The translations under genes and the position numbers were made by a program. Below the pieces are notes generated by a model that saw only the letters and a program-made list of their open reading frames with translations, had not been told where the DNA came from and did no database searches. Shown piece by piece: positions 1 through 8,390 of a DNA stretch of 12,436 nucleotides (its first letter is position 1; each line of letters starts with the position of its first letter). The stretch comes from Cylindrotheca closterium (lineage: Eukaryota > Bacillariophyta > Bacillariophyceae > Bacillariales > Bacillariaceae), in NCBI GenBank assembly GCA_933822405.4, contig CAKOGP040001964.1, positions 1 through 12,436 on the forward strand. Reading direction: 5' to 3'.

Positions 1-931
1 CTCCCGGATTTTTACTCACTTCCATGTGAATTTTCAACATATCTTGTGCTTTGCTGACCGTCTTTGGATAATAATCCACTTCTCTGCAATAGTTTGTCTG
101 AAGATCCAGCATCAGAGGAGCTGTTCTTGTTCAATCGCTGTTGCACAGAAATCCTGTTGCAAGAACGGCTTCAAAGATATCATCCTTGAACTTGTTTTGA
201 GCCGCAGTATCGGTGTTAGCAATAGCAGCATACGCTTTTGTCTTGACTGCAAAATCATGGAACCAGACCACGCCACATAGATCTTGCAGGACTTCAGCCT
301 GTGTCAAGAATCGTTCCTTGAAATGCATCAAGTTTTCGGTTGTTCCTTGCTTCATAGCAAAGAACTTTTGATTTGCTTCCCAGAAATCTAGGAAATCATA
401 CTCAGCATCAGCACTCTTCTTCATGAATCGTTCAATATGTTTCAAGAGTTTGATCAGATCTTCAAGAGTAGTCGTGAAATCGGCTTCACCTCAAAGCTTG
501 ATATCCATCGCCTTTGTCACAAACTTCAGCATGATGTTTGATTTGACGGTTCTCTTGTTTGTCTTGAAGTATGCTGATCTTCGCATGTTCTCGTCAAGCT
601 TTGCAGAATAGGGAATCTTGTTTTGGGCCATCTCTGTTTCTCTTGCAACAGCTTCAGTTTGAGTTGGAGCGTTCAATCTTGGAGCGATCGCACTGAAGTT
701 GATCGACTTTCCATCTTGAATTGATTTCACCATGTCTTCGGAACATTTCATTCCAGAAGCTTGGATGTAGTCAATCACTCTTTCCTTGGCATCTTCATAC
801 GACGATCTTGCCTATCCATCGTTTTCATCTTTCGTTGAAAATAGATGTTTCACAACTGTTGAACTCGAGTTGCTCTTGACTTTCTGAGGAGTCACACGTC
901 CTCTTCCACCACCAGATGAAGAACGTCCCAT
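1..931 (-). pseudogene. Decayed copia-type gag (element A), 5' part; runs off the left edge
   Basis: One minus-strand frame can be followed from an ATG at 931-929 to the window edge, about 310 codons, broken by three in-frame stops: TAG at 812-814, TGA at 491-493 and TGA at 131-133. The N-terminus is Gly/Arg/Ser-rich (GRSSSGGGRGRVTPQKVK). A helical, charged body follows, and near the left edge lies DYYPKTVSKAQDMLKIHM, the sort of segment that precedes the CCHC zinc knuckle in copia Gag. The knuckle itself would lie outside the window. The assignment rests on this general look, on the position 82 bp inside an LTR of the same orientation, and on family layout (LTR-gag-pol); no diagnostic motif is visible. 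Gag would form the cytoplasmic virus-like particle of the retrotransposon. With three stops this copy cannot make it. Confidence 0.7.
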
Positions 932-1013
932 TGTCAACAAATCACTCACTCCTTTGTAGATAAGGCAGTGCTGTTCTTGACATAAATTTGTTTTGTTGCC
1001 TTTTGTGATTGAA
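932..1013 (-). other. Leader of element A between 5' LTR and gag
   Basis: An 82-bp untranslated leader, read on the minus strand from the LTR end. The primer-binding site should start here, but the first bases (TTCAATCACAAAAGGC) do not begin with TGG and do not match the initiator-Met type site common in copia elements. The primer tRNA is therefore unidentified; an internal half-tRNA primer is possible. Confidence 0.5.
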
Positions 1014-1522
1014 TGTTAGAATAATGCAAAATGTGCTCTATTGTGAGTGCCTTTAGCGCTCAGAACAAACTCTCTGCAATCTAAATTCGTAATCGACTGT
1101 ACAACACTTTCACGACAATAGTTCTCCTGTGTCTAGGTATACTTTGAGTGAAATTGTTCCTATTTGATTAATGTTTGGCTTGAATTGATGATTCAATCAC
1201 AAAAGTAAGTTCAACGATTTTCCCTTGGAAAATCCCTTGTTTACAGAACTTGATTTGACTTCTACGACAATTCTGTGTTGGATGAAGTACTTTGGGACAT
1301 CTTGTATTATTCCCTACTGCATCGTACACAACATCAATATCCACACTTGTATAGGGTCATTCTCCTTTTGTGTGGATGTAGATTGTCCAACAGACTTGCG
1401 TCCGGCATACTTGCGCCGAATCCCGACATCACGATCAAAGTCCGATCGTACGTGTCAAAAACTTCGTACTTGAATAGTTTCTTTTTGGAACGTAAAAACT
1501 CATATTTCGTCATATCCCAACA
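1014..1522 (-). repeat. LTR A, 5' LTR of element A (minus orientation)
   Basis: The 509-bp repeat is nearly the same as the LTRs at 4645-11716, in reverse complement. On the minus strand it starts TGTTGGGATATG and ends ATTATTCTAACA, the TG...CA ends expected of an LTR. Its 3'-end variants (AACATT, GCATTA) match LTR1-3 of the array rather than LTR B or LTR4. Because gag follows on the minus strand, this is a 5' LTR. The bases outside it on the right are GGGGG (1523-1527). These should be one copy of the target duplication, the partner lying left of the window. Confidence 0.9.
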
Positions 1523-1734
1523 GGGGGAAAAAGAATCCAAGCTATCAATATTTGTTATTTCTTTATCACAGATCAAGTTGAGAAAGGAAATGTAAGATCA
1601 AATACTGTCCAACTGACAATATGATTGCGGATTTTATGACTAAGCCATTGCAAGGTGAGAAGTTTTGCAAGTTCAGGGATCTGATTCTTGGTCCAAAGGA
1701 ATACGTCAGACAAGTATGTATATGTTCAAAATGA
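1523..1734 (+). pseudogene. C-terminal end of copia Pol (RNase H tail), element B
   Basis: Reading from 1523, a frame encodes AINICYFFITDQVEKGNV. It then shifts by one base near 1592-1595 into a frame giving KYCPTDNMIADFMTKPLQG and ending at TGA 1732-1734. The segment [IA]DFxTKPLQG is the conserved end of the reverse transcriptase-RNase H polyprotein in Ty1/copia elements. A one-base deletion is the simplest reading of the shift. Only about 70 codons survive, because element A interrupts the gene at 1522/1523. The rest of the polyprotein should continue beyond element A, to the left of the window. Not functional. Confidence 0.85.
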
Positions 1735-1811
1735 AAATACAAAACAAAATAAACAGTGAATGAGAGCATGTCCCATTGCTGTCAATGGTGATTGTCACAA
1801 TGGCAGGAGTG
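1735..1811 (+). other. 3' untranslated region and candidate polypurine tract of element B
   Basis: A 77-bp stretch lies between the pol stop and LTR B. The purine-rich GGCAGGAG at 1802-1809, directly before the LTR, is the best candidate for the plus-strand primer. The doubled TG at 1810-1813 leaves the exact LTR edge uncertain by 2 bp. The array units at 4645-11716 have no such tract before their LTRs. Confidence 0.55.
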
Positions 1812-2283
1812 TGTTGGGATATGACAAAATATGAGTTTTTACTTTCATACGATTGAACTTTGATTATGATGTCGGTATTTGACAGAAGTATGCTGGACGC
1901 AAGTTTGTCGGACAATCTATATCCACACAAAAAGGGAATGACCCTATACAAGTGGGATAGTGATGTTGTGTACAATGAAGTAGGGAATAATGCAAGATAT
2001 CCCAAAGTACTGCATTCAACACAGAATTGTCGTAGAAGTCAAATCAAGTTCTGTAAACAAGGGATTTTCCAAGGGAAAATCGTTGAACTTACTTTTGTGA
2101 TTGAATCATCAATTCAAGCCAAATATTAATCAAATAGGAACAATTTCACCTAAAGTATACCTAGACACAGGAGAACTATTGTCGTGAAAGTGTTGTACAA
2201 TCGATTACAAATTTAGATTGCAGAGAGTTTGTTCTGAGCGCTAAAGGCACTCACGATAGGGCACATTTTGCTTTATTCTAACA
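1812..2283 (+). repeat. LTR B, 3' LTR of element B (plus orientation)
   Basis: This is a 472-bp member of the same LTR family, starting TGTTGGGATATG and ending TTATTCTAACA. It is 36 bp shorter than the array LTRs, mainly by loss of a segment about 30-70 bp from its start. It also carries many scattered substitutions, so it is the oldest LTR here. Its 3' variants (AAATATT, GCTTTA) are shared only with LTR4 of the array. The bases after it, CCTAC at 2284-2288, should be one copy of element B's target duplication. Confidence 0.88.
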
Positions 2284-2288
2284 CCTAC

Positions 2289-3830
2289 AACTACAATGAT
2301 CCAGATGAAGACAATCCTGTGTGTGCTTTCTTGGATGGTTGAGTTCACCTGACCAGTATTAAGTCTTGCTTATTGCTCATGGAAGAAGGCCAACTTTGTT
2401 GACCTAGACAAACACCTATTCCTATCCTTGTCCTTGTTCTAATCCAACATTGTCCCTCTGTTCTTAAACTCAGCATGTCCGCACTGGCAGGACTATGTAT
2501 CTAACAAAACTAAAAAAGAATGCATGTCTACTATTGTCTATATTTATGGTACTCACCCTTAAGCATTACCTCCACTCCAAAACAACCTTTTGTCCAACCA
2601 TCATGGTACCTACTTGGAATATCTAGGGTAAACTTCAAAAAACCCAATTTGATGTGCTCCTTGCCTCATCTTCTCATGCATTTGAACCTCAAAACTGATG
2701 GTGCAAAATGCAACATTGCTACAAAGCAACGTGCTTTTAGGACACAATCTCCAGTAATGTACGTTTCTACCAATTTTCTTTTCCTCAATGCAGCTGTCCA
2801 AACCTTGCCCCCCTCTTCTTCATAGTGGTTTCCTGTGCTTGATGGGACCAAAAAAAATCCGCCAAGGGCATAATTCAAATTTTTGAGCCTTTGCTGGATT
2901 TCTCTGCACCCAGTACCACAAATGCATCGTGTGGTACTAAAGCTGCGGCAGCTGGTAGGAAGAAAGCAATCACAGTCCATGACATCTCACACAGAACCAT
3001 TCAGAATTGATGGGCATCTTATTTGTCAGAGCCATACAACGGCCACATAGTTTTAAATATGTCTTAGCTTTCAAGCTGGTCTGACCAGCACGTACATGAT
3101 CTTCCTACATGTATAATAACGTCCTCCATTTCAAATATGTCACATTAGCGCATGTATCAATGGGAACTTTGAAAATTTGAGAAGGTTTGCTTCCTATTAA
3201 TAAAACGACAATTGTTTTATGAAAAAAAGGACAGGGCACTTGCGATTGAGCATCTTGTACCACAGGGGCTAGTGATTTAATCACTTTGGCCTGGCCCTTT
3301 GTACACAATGGAACTGTCAAATAAGGAAATAGGACTGGAGAATATAGCCCAAGTACTATGACCCCGCAAAAGGACCAGCGTACCTTCTCAGATGTCAGTT
3401 CTGTAATGAATCGAAGGATTTGCATGCATGCTTTTAACTGAATTGATATCTATCGTCTTGTAGAAACTAGTCACCCTATAGGCTAGTTCATATGCATTGA
3501 TTTCTGTCACTATGCTCCAGAGAGCGTACTAGTAGTGCATTGATGTAGCTACTGTTCGACATGGTGATTAATATTGCTATTGGGGTGTATTTACGGGGGT
3601 CTGAGGCAGCTGTGAGTATATGATGGATGATTAATCTTGGGCTGACCATCGGCAATGGCTGTTGGGCTTTGATCACTCTAATACATCTGCTCGGGAGTTG
3701 GCAGTTAAGTCAGTCACTTTATGTACAATGACATTTGCAGATAACATTTGCCCCAGCATACGATGACATTTGCCCCGGCATCTTGGCTCAAGACAAAGGT
3801 CAAGAAAAGGTATTGGTGGTACCAATGGAA
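2289..3830. other. 1.5-kb stretch with no recognisable gene
   Basis: The longest open frames here are about 100 codons (minus 3105-3425 and 2666-2980, plus 2520-2825). They overlap one another, lack plausible starts or splice context, and show no motif I can name. The minus frame at 2610-2980 has several cysteines (e.g. CICGTGC) that vaguely recall a transposase zinc-binding tail, but spacing and frame do not hold. The right part is the 3' flank of the VDL gene and should contain its 3' UTR and poly(A) site. I see nothing else I can support. Confidence 0.4.
3744..3780. repeat. Short direct repeat downstream of the VDL gene
   Basis: Two copies of a 16-bp unit, ACATTTGCCCC(A/G)GCAT, lie 21 bp apart. 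A third partial ACATTTGC lies just upstream near 3730. No function is evident; it may be replication slippage in a 3' flank. Confidence 0.5.
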
Positions 3831-3841
3831 TCACTGATTCC
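3812..3841. repeat. Two adjacent inverted repeats at the VDL stop codon
   Basis: ATTGGT-GGT-ACCAAT (3812-3826) and GGAATCA-C-TGATTCC (3827-3841) are both perfect and directly abut. The VDL stop (3831-3833) sits inside the second. On RNA each could form a small hairpin. Whether they matter for mRNA 3' processing is unknown. Confidence 0.6.
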
Positions 3842-4357
3842 ACTCTCGCACTTCTTTGGGGCAATCCATGTTTTGTCTCATACTATTCATATAATCAAAG
3901 TGCCTGCGAGGGTTCTCAAGATAATCCCCAACCTCGTACCACCAGGGCCTACTTGATGACTTTGCTTTCGGTTGAAGATCTTCTGTAACACTTCCAGGAA
4001 TACCAGTGTAATCTCTTGCGGAAACAGCCTCTACTCCAAGCAATTCAGACACTTTGGTGCTCGCCATGATTCCACGGAACGGTATTGCTTCTGGTGGTGG
4101 GGGGGCTACTCGCGGTTCCAGAGAAATATCGTCATTGAAGCATCCATTTTGGATTCTACAAAACTTTGGATCCATCCCTGCTTTCTTTGCGATTGAATAA
4201 ACTTTTGCCATCGATTCTGGTTCAAGCTCCTTTGACCGGCTGTATACAAAAGCACCTTCGTATGTGTTCTGTCGAGTTTTTCCATGGTAATATATGAACT
4301 TGAAGTCTGAAGAACCAGAATCGTTTTCACCAATCACATACCAGTTTTCCCAGAACT

Positions 4358-4479
4358 CTATCATGTGATGGGGACAAAAAAATATCATGATTAACAACCA
4401 TTAGTTAGTTTGTGGTGACGCTTGTACGCAATGATACAGAAAAGAAAGAAGAGCAAAGTAAATAATCTCAAGCACTCAC
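4358..4479 (-). other. Spliceosomal intron in the VDL-family gene
   Basis: The 122-bp intron on the minus strand has donor A|GTGAGT at 4479 and acceptor GATAG| at 4358. It is T-rich and has a branch-like CTAACTAAT upstream of the acceptor. It interrupts a codon after its first base (A + AG = Lys). Removing it restores the conserved run EGEMFGLKFWENWY, which strongly supports both boundaries. Confidence 0.88.
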
Positions 4480-4639
4480 TCAGTCCAAACATTTCACCTT
4501 CCGAGTGGGCTGTCCTGGAGAAGGACGCTTTACTTTCCATTCCTTTGCTTACAATCAACTTGTTCTCATTTTCAGTGACTTTATCGAAAATCATGATTTC
4601 ATTTGTGTTACACTCGTTCAATCCAATCGATTTCATTCC

Positions 4640-4644
4640 AGTTA
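4640..4644. repeat. Left target-site duplication AGTTA
   Basis: AGTTA directly precedes the TG start of LTR1. The same five bases follow the CA end of LTR4 at 11717-11721. Five bp is a usual duplication length for Ty1/copia integration. Confidence 0.88.
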
Positions 4645-5152
4645 TGTTGGGATATGACGAAATATGAGTTTTTACGTTCCGAAAAGAAACTATTCAAGTA
4701 CGAAGTTTTCGACACGTACGATCGGACTTTGATCGTGATGTCGGGATTCGCCGCAAGTATGCCGGACGCAAGTCTGTCGGACAAACTACATCCACACAAA
4801 AGGGGAATGACCCTATACAAGTGAGATATCGATGTTGTGTACAATGCAGTAGGGAATAATACAATATGTCCCAAAGTACTGTATCCAACACAGAATCGTC
4901 GTAGAGGTCGAATCAAGTTCTGTAAACAAGGGATTTTCCAAGGGAAAATCGTTGAACTTACTTTTGTGATTGAATCATCAATTCAAGCCAAACATTAATC
5001 AAATAGGAACAATTTCACTCAAAGTATACCTAGACACAGGAGAACTATTGTCGTGAAAGTGTTGTACAGTCGATTACAAATTTAGATTGCAGAGAGTTTG
5101 TTCTGAGCGCTAAAGGCACTCACGATAGAGCACATTTTGCATTATTCTAACA
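4645..5152 (+). repeat. LTR1 of the array (left outer)
   Basis: 508 bp, TGTTGGGATATG...ATTATTCTAACA. Private bases are G at 4802 and T at 4865; all other family members here have A and G at these positions. Near offset 288 it contains an 8-bp hairpin GATTTTCC-AAG-GGAAAATC (4932-4950). Weak protein-like frames on its minus strand recur in every LTR of the family and are not genes. Confidence 0.92.
4932..4950 (+). repeat. Conserved hairpin inside the LTR
   Basis: GATTTTCC and GGAAAATC form a perfect 8-bp stem with a 3-base loop (AAG). The stem is intact in LTR1, LTR4, LTR A and LTR B. In LTR2 and LTR3 the loop is AAA and the outermost C is T, leaving a 7-bp stem. Its role is unknown; RNA structure near the transcript start or poly(A) site is one option. 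Confidence 0.6.
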
Positions 5153-5985
5153 CGTTTGCTTGGTCTCCACCTTGAGCTTCCATTGCGTGTTTCTCACTCT
5201 GTACCTTTTCAAGCTGAATTTGCAGAGCTACCATCTCGGAGTTGAGATGAAAAATTCGGTCTTCATTCGCTTCAAGATGAGCCTGTCGTTCCAAGTATTA
5301 ATTCTTCCACTTTTTTGCCTCTGCCTTGATTTGTTCTGCAATTTGTGGATCCAGTCCTTTCTTCTCGCTTGTATTGACCTGCTTTGGATCTACTTGCATT
5401 GGATCTATCCATAGCGGGATTGCACTATTAAATAAAAATAGAATTGAGCAAGAAACATCTATAAACTTATGAGGCCTTACCTGGTGCATCAGGCATTGTA
5501 TCATCTGGAGTGGCAGCCGAACAGTACGCAGTTGTATCAGACTTTTGGAGCCAAAATCGCATGGATGTTGGCGAAAAATATATTTTCTTGGATCTTTCAC
5601 CTTCTGCATCAATGAAATATCGGTGAACACGGTATGGTAAATGGAACAAGCACTCCGCTCTATAGCCTGGAGGCATTGCAATGTCATCTGAAATCTTTTC
5701 CATTTCCTTTGCACTTTGCTCTTTAGCTTCTTGCAGAACTTTATTGAGGAGCATTTTGTGAATGTTGTTCTTGCCCAAGGTCGTTCTCCCCATGATTGAA
5801 TTGGTAGTAATAGAGGATGTTTCCATTAGCAAGTACACCTTTTTTTGGTCGTTTGAGATCTTGACTTTGGCTTCTTTTGCAATAAGGCCATGGGGTAAGG
5901 CAGCCCAGCAGTACACTCTTCCGTCGGGATAGGAATCATCAAGGAGCTTCTCGCCTAAGACTGAATTGATGCTGGGGGCTCTCAT
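5142..5985 (-). pseudogene. Unrecognised minus-strand gene in int1, with an intron and a broken second exon
   Basis: The first ATG is at 5985. An open frame of 168 codons (MRAPSINSVLGEKLLDDSY...) runs to a donor G|GTAAGG at 5481/5480. A 56-bp AT-rich intron ending TAG (5480-5425) follows. The next open frame, from 5423, is rich in Asp/Glu/Lys/Gln and coiled-coil-like (e.g. RQAHLEANEDRIFHLNSEM). It carries a TAA at 5300-5298 and ends at TAA 5144-5142, eight bases inside LTR1. Splicing as drawn misses the second frame by one base and meets an early TAG, so the gene is probably decayed or the splice site is misjudged. I do not recognise the protein. The upstream open frame extends to about 6123 without an ATG. 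It faces away from the transposase fragment across a shared spacer, which suggests an accessory gene of the same DNA transposon. Confidence 0.5.
5425..5480 (-). other. Putative 56-bp intron in the int1 minus-strand gene
   Basis: The donor GTAAGG follows CACCAG, the intron is AT-rich, and it ends TTTAATAG. The donor is close to consensus. The acceptor leaves the two flanking frames one base out of register, so the intron is likely but not certain. The same sequence recurs at 7613-7668 and 9801-9856. Confidence 0.5.
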
Positions 5986-6183
5986 AGTACCGTTTGGTAT
6001 GCTTGAATGTGGTATGAAATTGTGGCGCAAAACTCTGCCACCGCATCGTGGTGGCACGAATGGAAACACTGTTGTTAGCGACGGTTTGGACTCGTGGTTC
6101 TCATTTTCGGTGGTTCTTGATCACTATAGCTGCGCCATACGGTTCTGTTTTATTAGTGACAAAGCTGAACTGTTTCGCTCTAT

Positions 6184-6202
6184 CTACGTGGAATCCACGT
6201 AG
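6184..6202. promoter_or_regulatory. 19-bp palindrome in the divergent spacer (int1)
   Basis: CTACGTGG-AAT-CCACGTAG is perfect, lies between two divergent genes, and is followed by another CTACG (6206-6210). Each arm holds an ACGTGG/CCACGT core like those bound by bZIP-type regulators. It recurs at 8372-8390 and 10560-10578. Use as a shared operator or as a transposase-binding site is inference. Confidence 0.55.
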
Positions 6203-6345
6203 CATCTACGTTTCTCTACACAAAAAACGGAAGCTAGAGTGTTCTGTCTTGATCACGTTTACTGCACCATACCATCAATTTGCCATGTGTATCGCTCTTT
6301 CCATTCCTGGAAAGCCAAAAGACCAACACTCACAAATCCAACACA

Positions 6346-6832
6346 ATGAAATTCGAACGAGAATGTATCGAGAAGATAGCATCTGAAGTAGCCACCAGGT
6401 CTGCTAACTCCAACCTAGACGAGAGGACGTTGATTGCGTTCTATGGTGTGGATACCTTCATCATGACCACGCTATGGAACCAGTGTGACCGTCCGCCGAA
6501 AACACATCCTAAACATTTGCTGTGGACTTTGATGTATTTCAAGCTCTATTGCCCCAACGATGTGATGGCTGTTCTGTGTGACTGCTCGAAGAACACGCTC
6601 TCAAAGTGGGTCAGCCTTTGGACTGATTCTTTGTCCAACTATTCTGCGAAGGTCATTGTCAGATGGACCTACTCTACAGACCTGAATGGGAGCCTCAACG
6701 CCCTGTCTATTTCAATGAGCAGTCCCTGAGATCGAATCTACGTTGGCTATGGTTTGCCTTTGGGCACCATCGACTCTGGGCCTCAGCCTCTGGAATAAGC
6801 AGTAGTCTTATTCAATCAAAGGTCTTACTTTA
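6346..6832 (+). pseudogene. DDE transposase (Tnp4/PIF-Harbinger-like) N-terminal fragment, int1
   Basis: An ATG in a good eukaryotic context (CAACACAATGAAA) opens a 128-codon frame to TGA 6727-6729. The helical segment HLLWTLMYFKLYCPNDVMA is followed by LCDCSKNTLSKWV. It resembles the DNA-binding region before the catalytic core in DDE_Tnp_4-type transposases of algae and oomycetes. After that the frame breaks: RPEWEPQRPVYF reads in another frame (6676 on) and WNKQ-stop in a third near 6790-6810, about where the family has a W-x-S-H-K motif. None of the DDE catalytic residues is intact, and LTR2 cuts the sequence at 6833. The fragment is inactive. The family call rests on resemblance, not on a search. 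Confidence 0.6.
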
Positions 6833-7340
6833 TGTTGGGATATGACGAAATATGAGTTTTTACGTTCCGAAAAGAAACTATTCAAGTACGAAGTTTTCGA
6901 CACGTACGATCGGACTTTGATCGTGATGTCGGGATTCGCCGCAAGTATGCCGGACGCAAGTCTGTCGGACAAACTACATCCACACAAAAAGGGAATGACC
7001 CTATACAAGTGAGATATCGATGTTGTGTACAATGCAGTAGGGAATAATACAAGATGTCCCAAAGTACTGTATCCAACACAGAATCGTCGTAGAGGTCGAA
7101 TCAAGTTCCGTAAACAAGGGATTTTCCAAAGGAAAATTGTTGAACTTACTTTTGTGATTGAATCATCAATTCAAGCCAAACATTAATCAAATAGGAACAA
7201 TTTCACTCAAAGCATACCTAGACACAGGAGAACTATTGTCGTGAAAGTGTTGTACAGTCGATTACAAATTTAGATTGCAGAGAGTTTGTTCTGAGCGCTA
7301 AAGGCACTCACGATAGAGCACATTTTGCATTATTCTAACA
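6833..7340 (+). repeat. LTR2 of the array (inner)
   Basis: 508 bp, same ends as LTR1. It carries four derived transitions absent from LTR1, LTR4, A and B: C at 7109, A at 7130, T at 7138 and C at 7213 (offsets 277, 298, 306, 381). At 7181 and 7329 (offsets 349 and 497) it has the LTR1/A-type bases (C, A), not the LTR4/B-type. Confidence 0.92.
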
Positions 7341-8173
7341 CGTTTGCTTGGTCTCCACCTTGAGCTTCCATTGCGTGTTTCTCACTCTGTACCTTTTCAA
7401 GCTGAATTTGCAGAGCTACCATCTCGGAGTTGAGATGAAAAATTCGGTCTTCATTCGCTTCAAGATGAGCCTGTCGTTCCAAGTATTAATTCTTCCACTT
7501 TTTTGCCTCTGCCTTGATTTGTTCTGCAATTTGTGGATCCAGTCCTTTCTTCTCGCTTGTATTGACCTGCTTTGGATCTACTTGCATTGGATCTATCCAT
7601 AGCGGGATTGCACTATTAAATAAAAATAGAATTGAGCAAGAAACATCTATAAACTTATGAGGCCTTACCTGGTGCATCAGGCATTGTATCATCTGGAGTG
7701 GCAGCCGAACAGTACGCAGTTGTATCAGACTTTTGGAGCCAAAATCGCATGGATGTTGGCGAAAAATATATTTTCTTGGATCTTTCACCTTCTGCATCAA
7801 TGAAATATCGGTGAACACGGTATGGTAAATGGAACAAGCACTCCGCTCTATAGCCTGGAGGCATTGCAATGTCATCTGAAATCTTTTCCATTTCCTTTGC
7901 ACTTTGCTCTTTAGCTTCTTGCAGAACTTTATTGAGGAGCATTTTGTGAATGTTGTTCTTGCCCAAGGTCGTTCTCCCCATGATTGAATTGGTAGTAATA
8001 GAGGATGTTTCCATTAGCAAGTACACCTTTTTTTGGTCGTTTGAGATCTTGACTTTGGCTTCTTTTGCAATAAGGCCATGGGGTAAGGCAGCCCAGCAGT
8101 ACACTCTTCCGTCGGGATAGGAATCATCAAGGAGCTTCTCGCCTAAGACTGAATTGATGCTGGGGGCTCTCAT
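7330..8173 (-). pseudogene. Unrecognised minus-strand gene, second copy (int2)
   Basis: Second copy of the gene at 5142-5985: ATG at 8173, putative intron 7668-7613, in-frame TAA at 7488-7486, last codons ending inside LTR2. I see no base differences from the first copy, so it carries the same breaks. Confidence 0.5.
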
Positions 8174-8371
8174 AGTACCGTTTGGTATGCTTGAATGTGG
8201 TATGAAATTGTGGCGCAAAACTCTGCCACCGCATCGTGGTGGCACGAATGGAAACACTGTTGTTAGCGACGGTTTGGACTCGTGGTTCTCATTTTCGGTG
8301 GTTCTTGATCACTATAGCTGCGCCATACGGTTCTGTTTTATTAGTGACAAAGCTGAACTGTTTCGCTCTAT

Positions 8372-8390
8372 CTACGTGGAATCCACGTAG
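8372..8390. promoter_or_regulatory. 19-bp palindrome, int2 copy
   Basis: Unchanged copy of the palindrome at 6184-6202, in the same position between the divergent genes. Confidence 0.55.

Larger units (their letters stand above)
3831..4644 (-). pseudogene. VDL-family xanthophyll enzyme, 3' half of the split gene
   Basis: On the minus strand coding runs 4644-4480, a GT-AG intron follows at 4479-4358, and coding resumes at 4357-3831 (stop 3833-3831). The first piece continues the frame of the 5' half exactly: the ACT codon within the AGTTA duplication is followed by GGA ATG AAA TCG. Splicing joins ...SRTAHSEGEMFGL to KFWENWYVIGEN, a core of the VDE-family lipocalin domain. Then come YYHGKTRQNTYEGAFVYSR, a Cys-containing segment (FCRIQNGCF), a proline-rich stretch and a tail PWWYEVGDYLENPRRHF. 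I know this type of tail from algal VDL proteins. The frame is open throughout. This half has no start of its own and would be expressed only if the insertion were bypassed. VDE, VDL and VDR paralogues are hard to separate without alignment; VDL is my best call. Confidence 0.88.
5153..6832 (+). mobile_element. Internal segment int1: captured fragment of a bigenic DNA transposon
   Basis: 1,680 bp between LTR1 and LTR2. The left half holds the minus-strand intron-containing gene and the right half a plus-strand DDE-transposase start; the two are divergent. Neither edge shows transposon terminal inverted repeats: both genes are cut or decay at the LTR junctions. The minus-gene intron is antisense to the LTR direction. 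It would therefore survive in a full-length LTR-driven transcript, consistent with (but not proving) passage through RNA. Confidence 0.65.

Noticed and set aside
2610..2980. PiggyBac-like zinc-binding tail on the minus strand
   Set aside because: Cysteine spacing fits only loosely and needs frame changes; no catalytic region found upstream.
3831..4397. Separate gene starting at a start codon at 4397
   Set aside because: The first 14 or so residues are intron sequence; the conserved protein begins at the 4357 splice site.
4608..4916. About 100-codon minus-strand frames in every LTR (also near 6808, 8996, 11184)
   Set aside because: They recur only because the LTR recurs, cross the LTR edge into unrelated flanks, and show no protein-like pattern.
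5161..5177. TGGTCTCCACCTTGAGC as a primer-binding site after LTR1
   Set aside because: It begins 8 bp after the LTR, lies in the coding frame of the minus gene, and no tRNA match can be shown.
5160..5414. 84-codon plus-strand frame, hydrophobic, repeated three times
   Set aside because: It is the antisense shadow of the coiled-coil second exon; its Leu/Phe richness comes from complementing Lys/Glu codons.
6048..6386. 112- and 78-codon plus-strand frames across the divergent spacer
   Set aside because: They overlap the start of the minus gene and the true transposase start in other frames, with no recognisable content.
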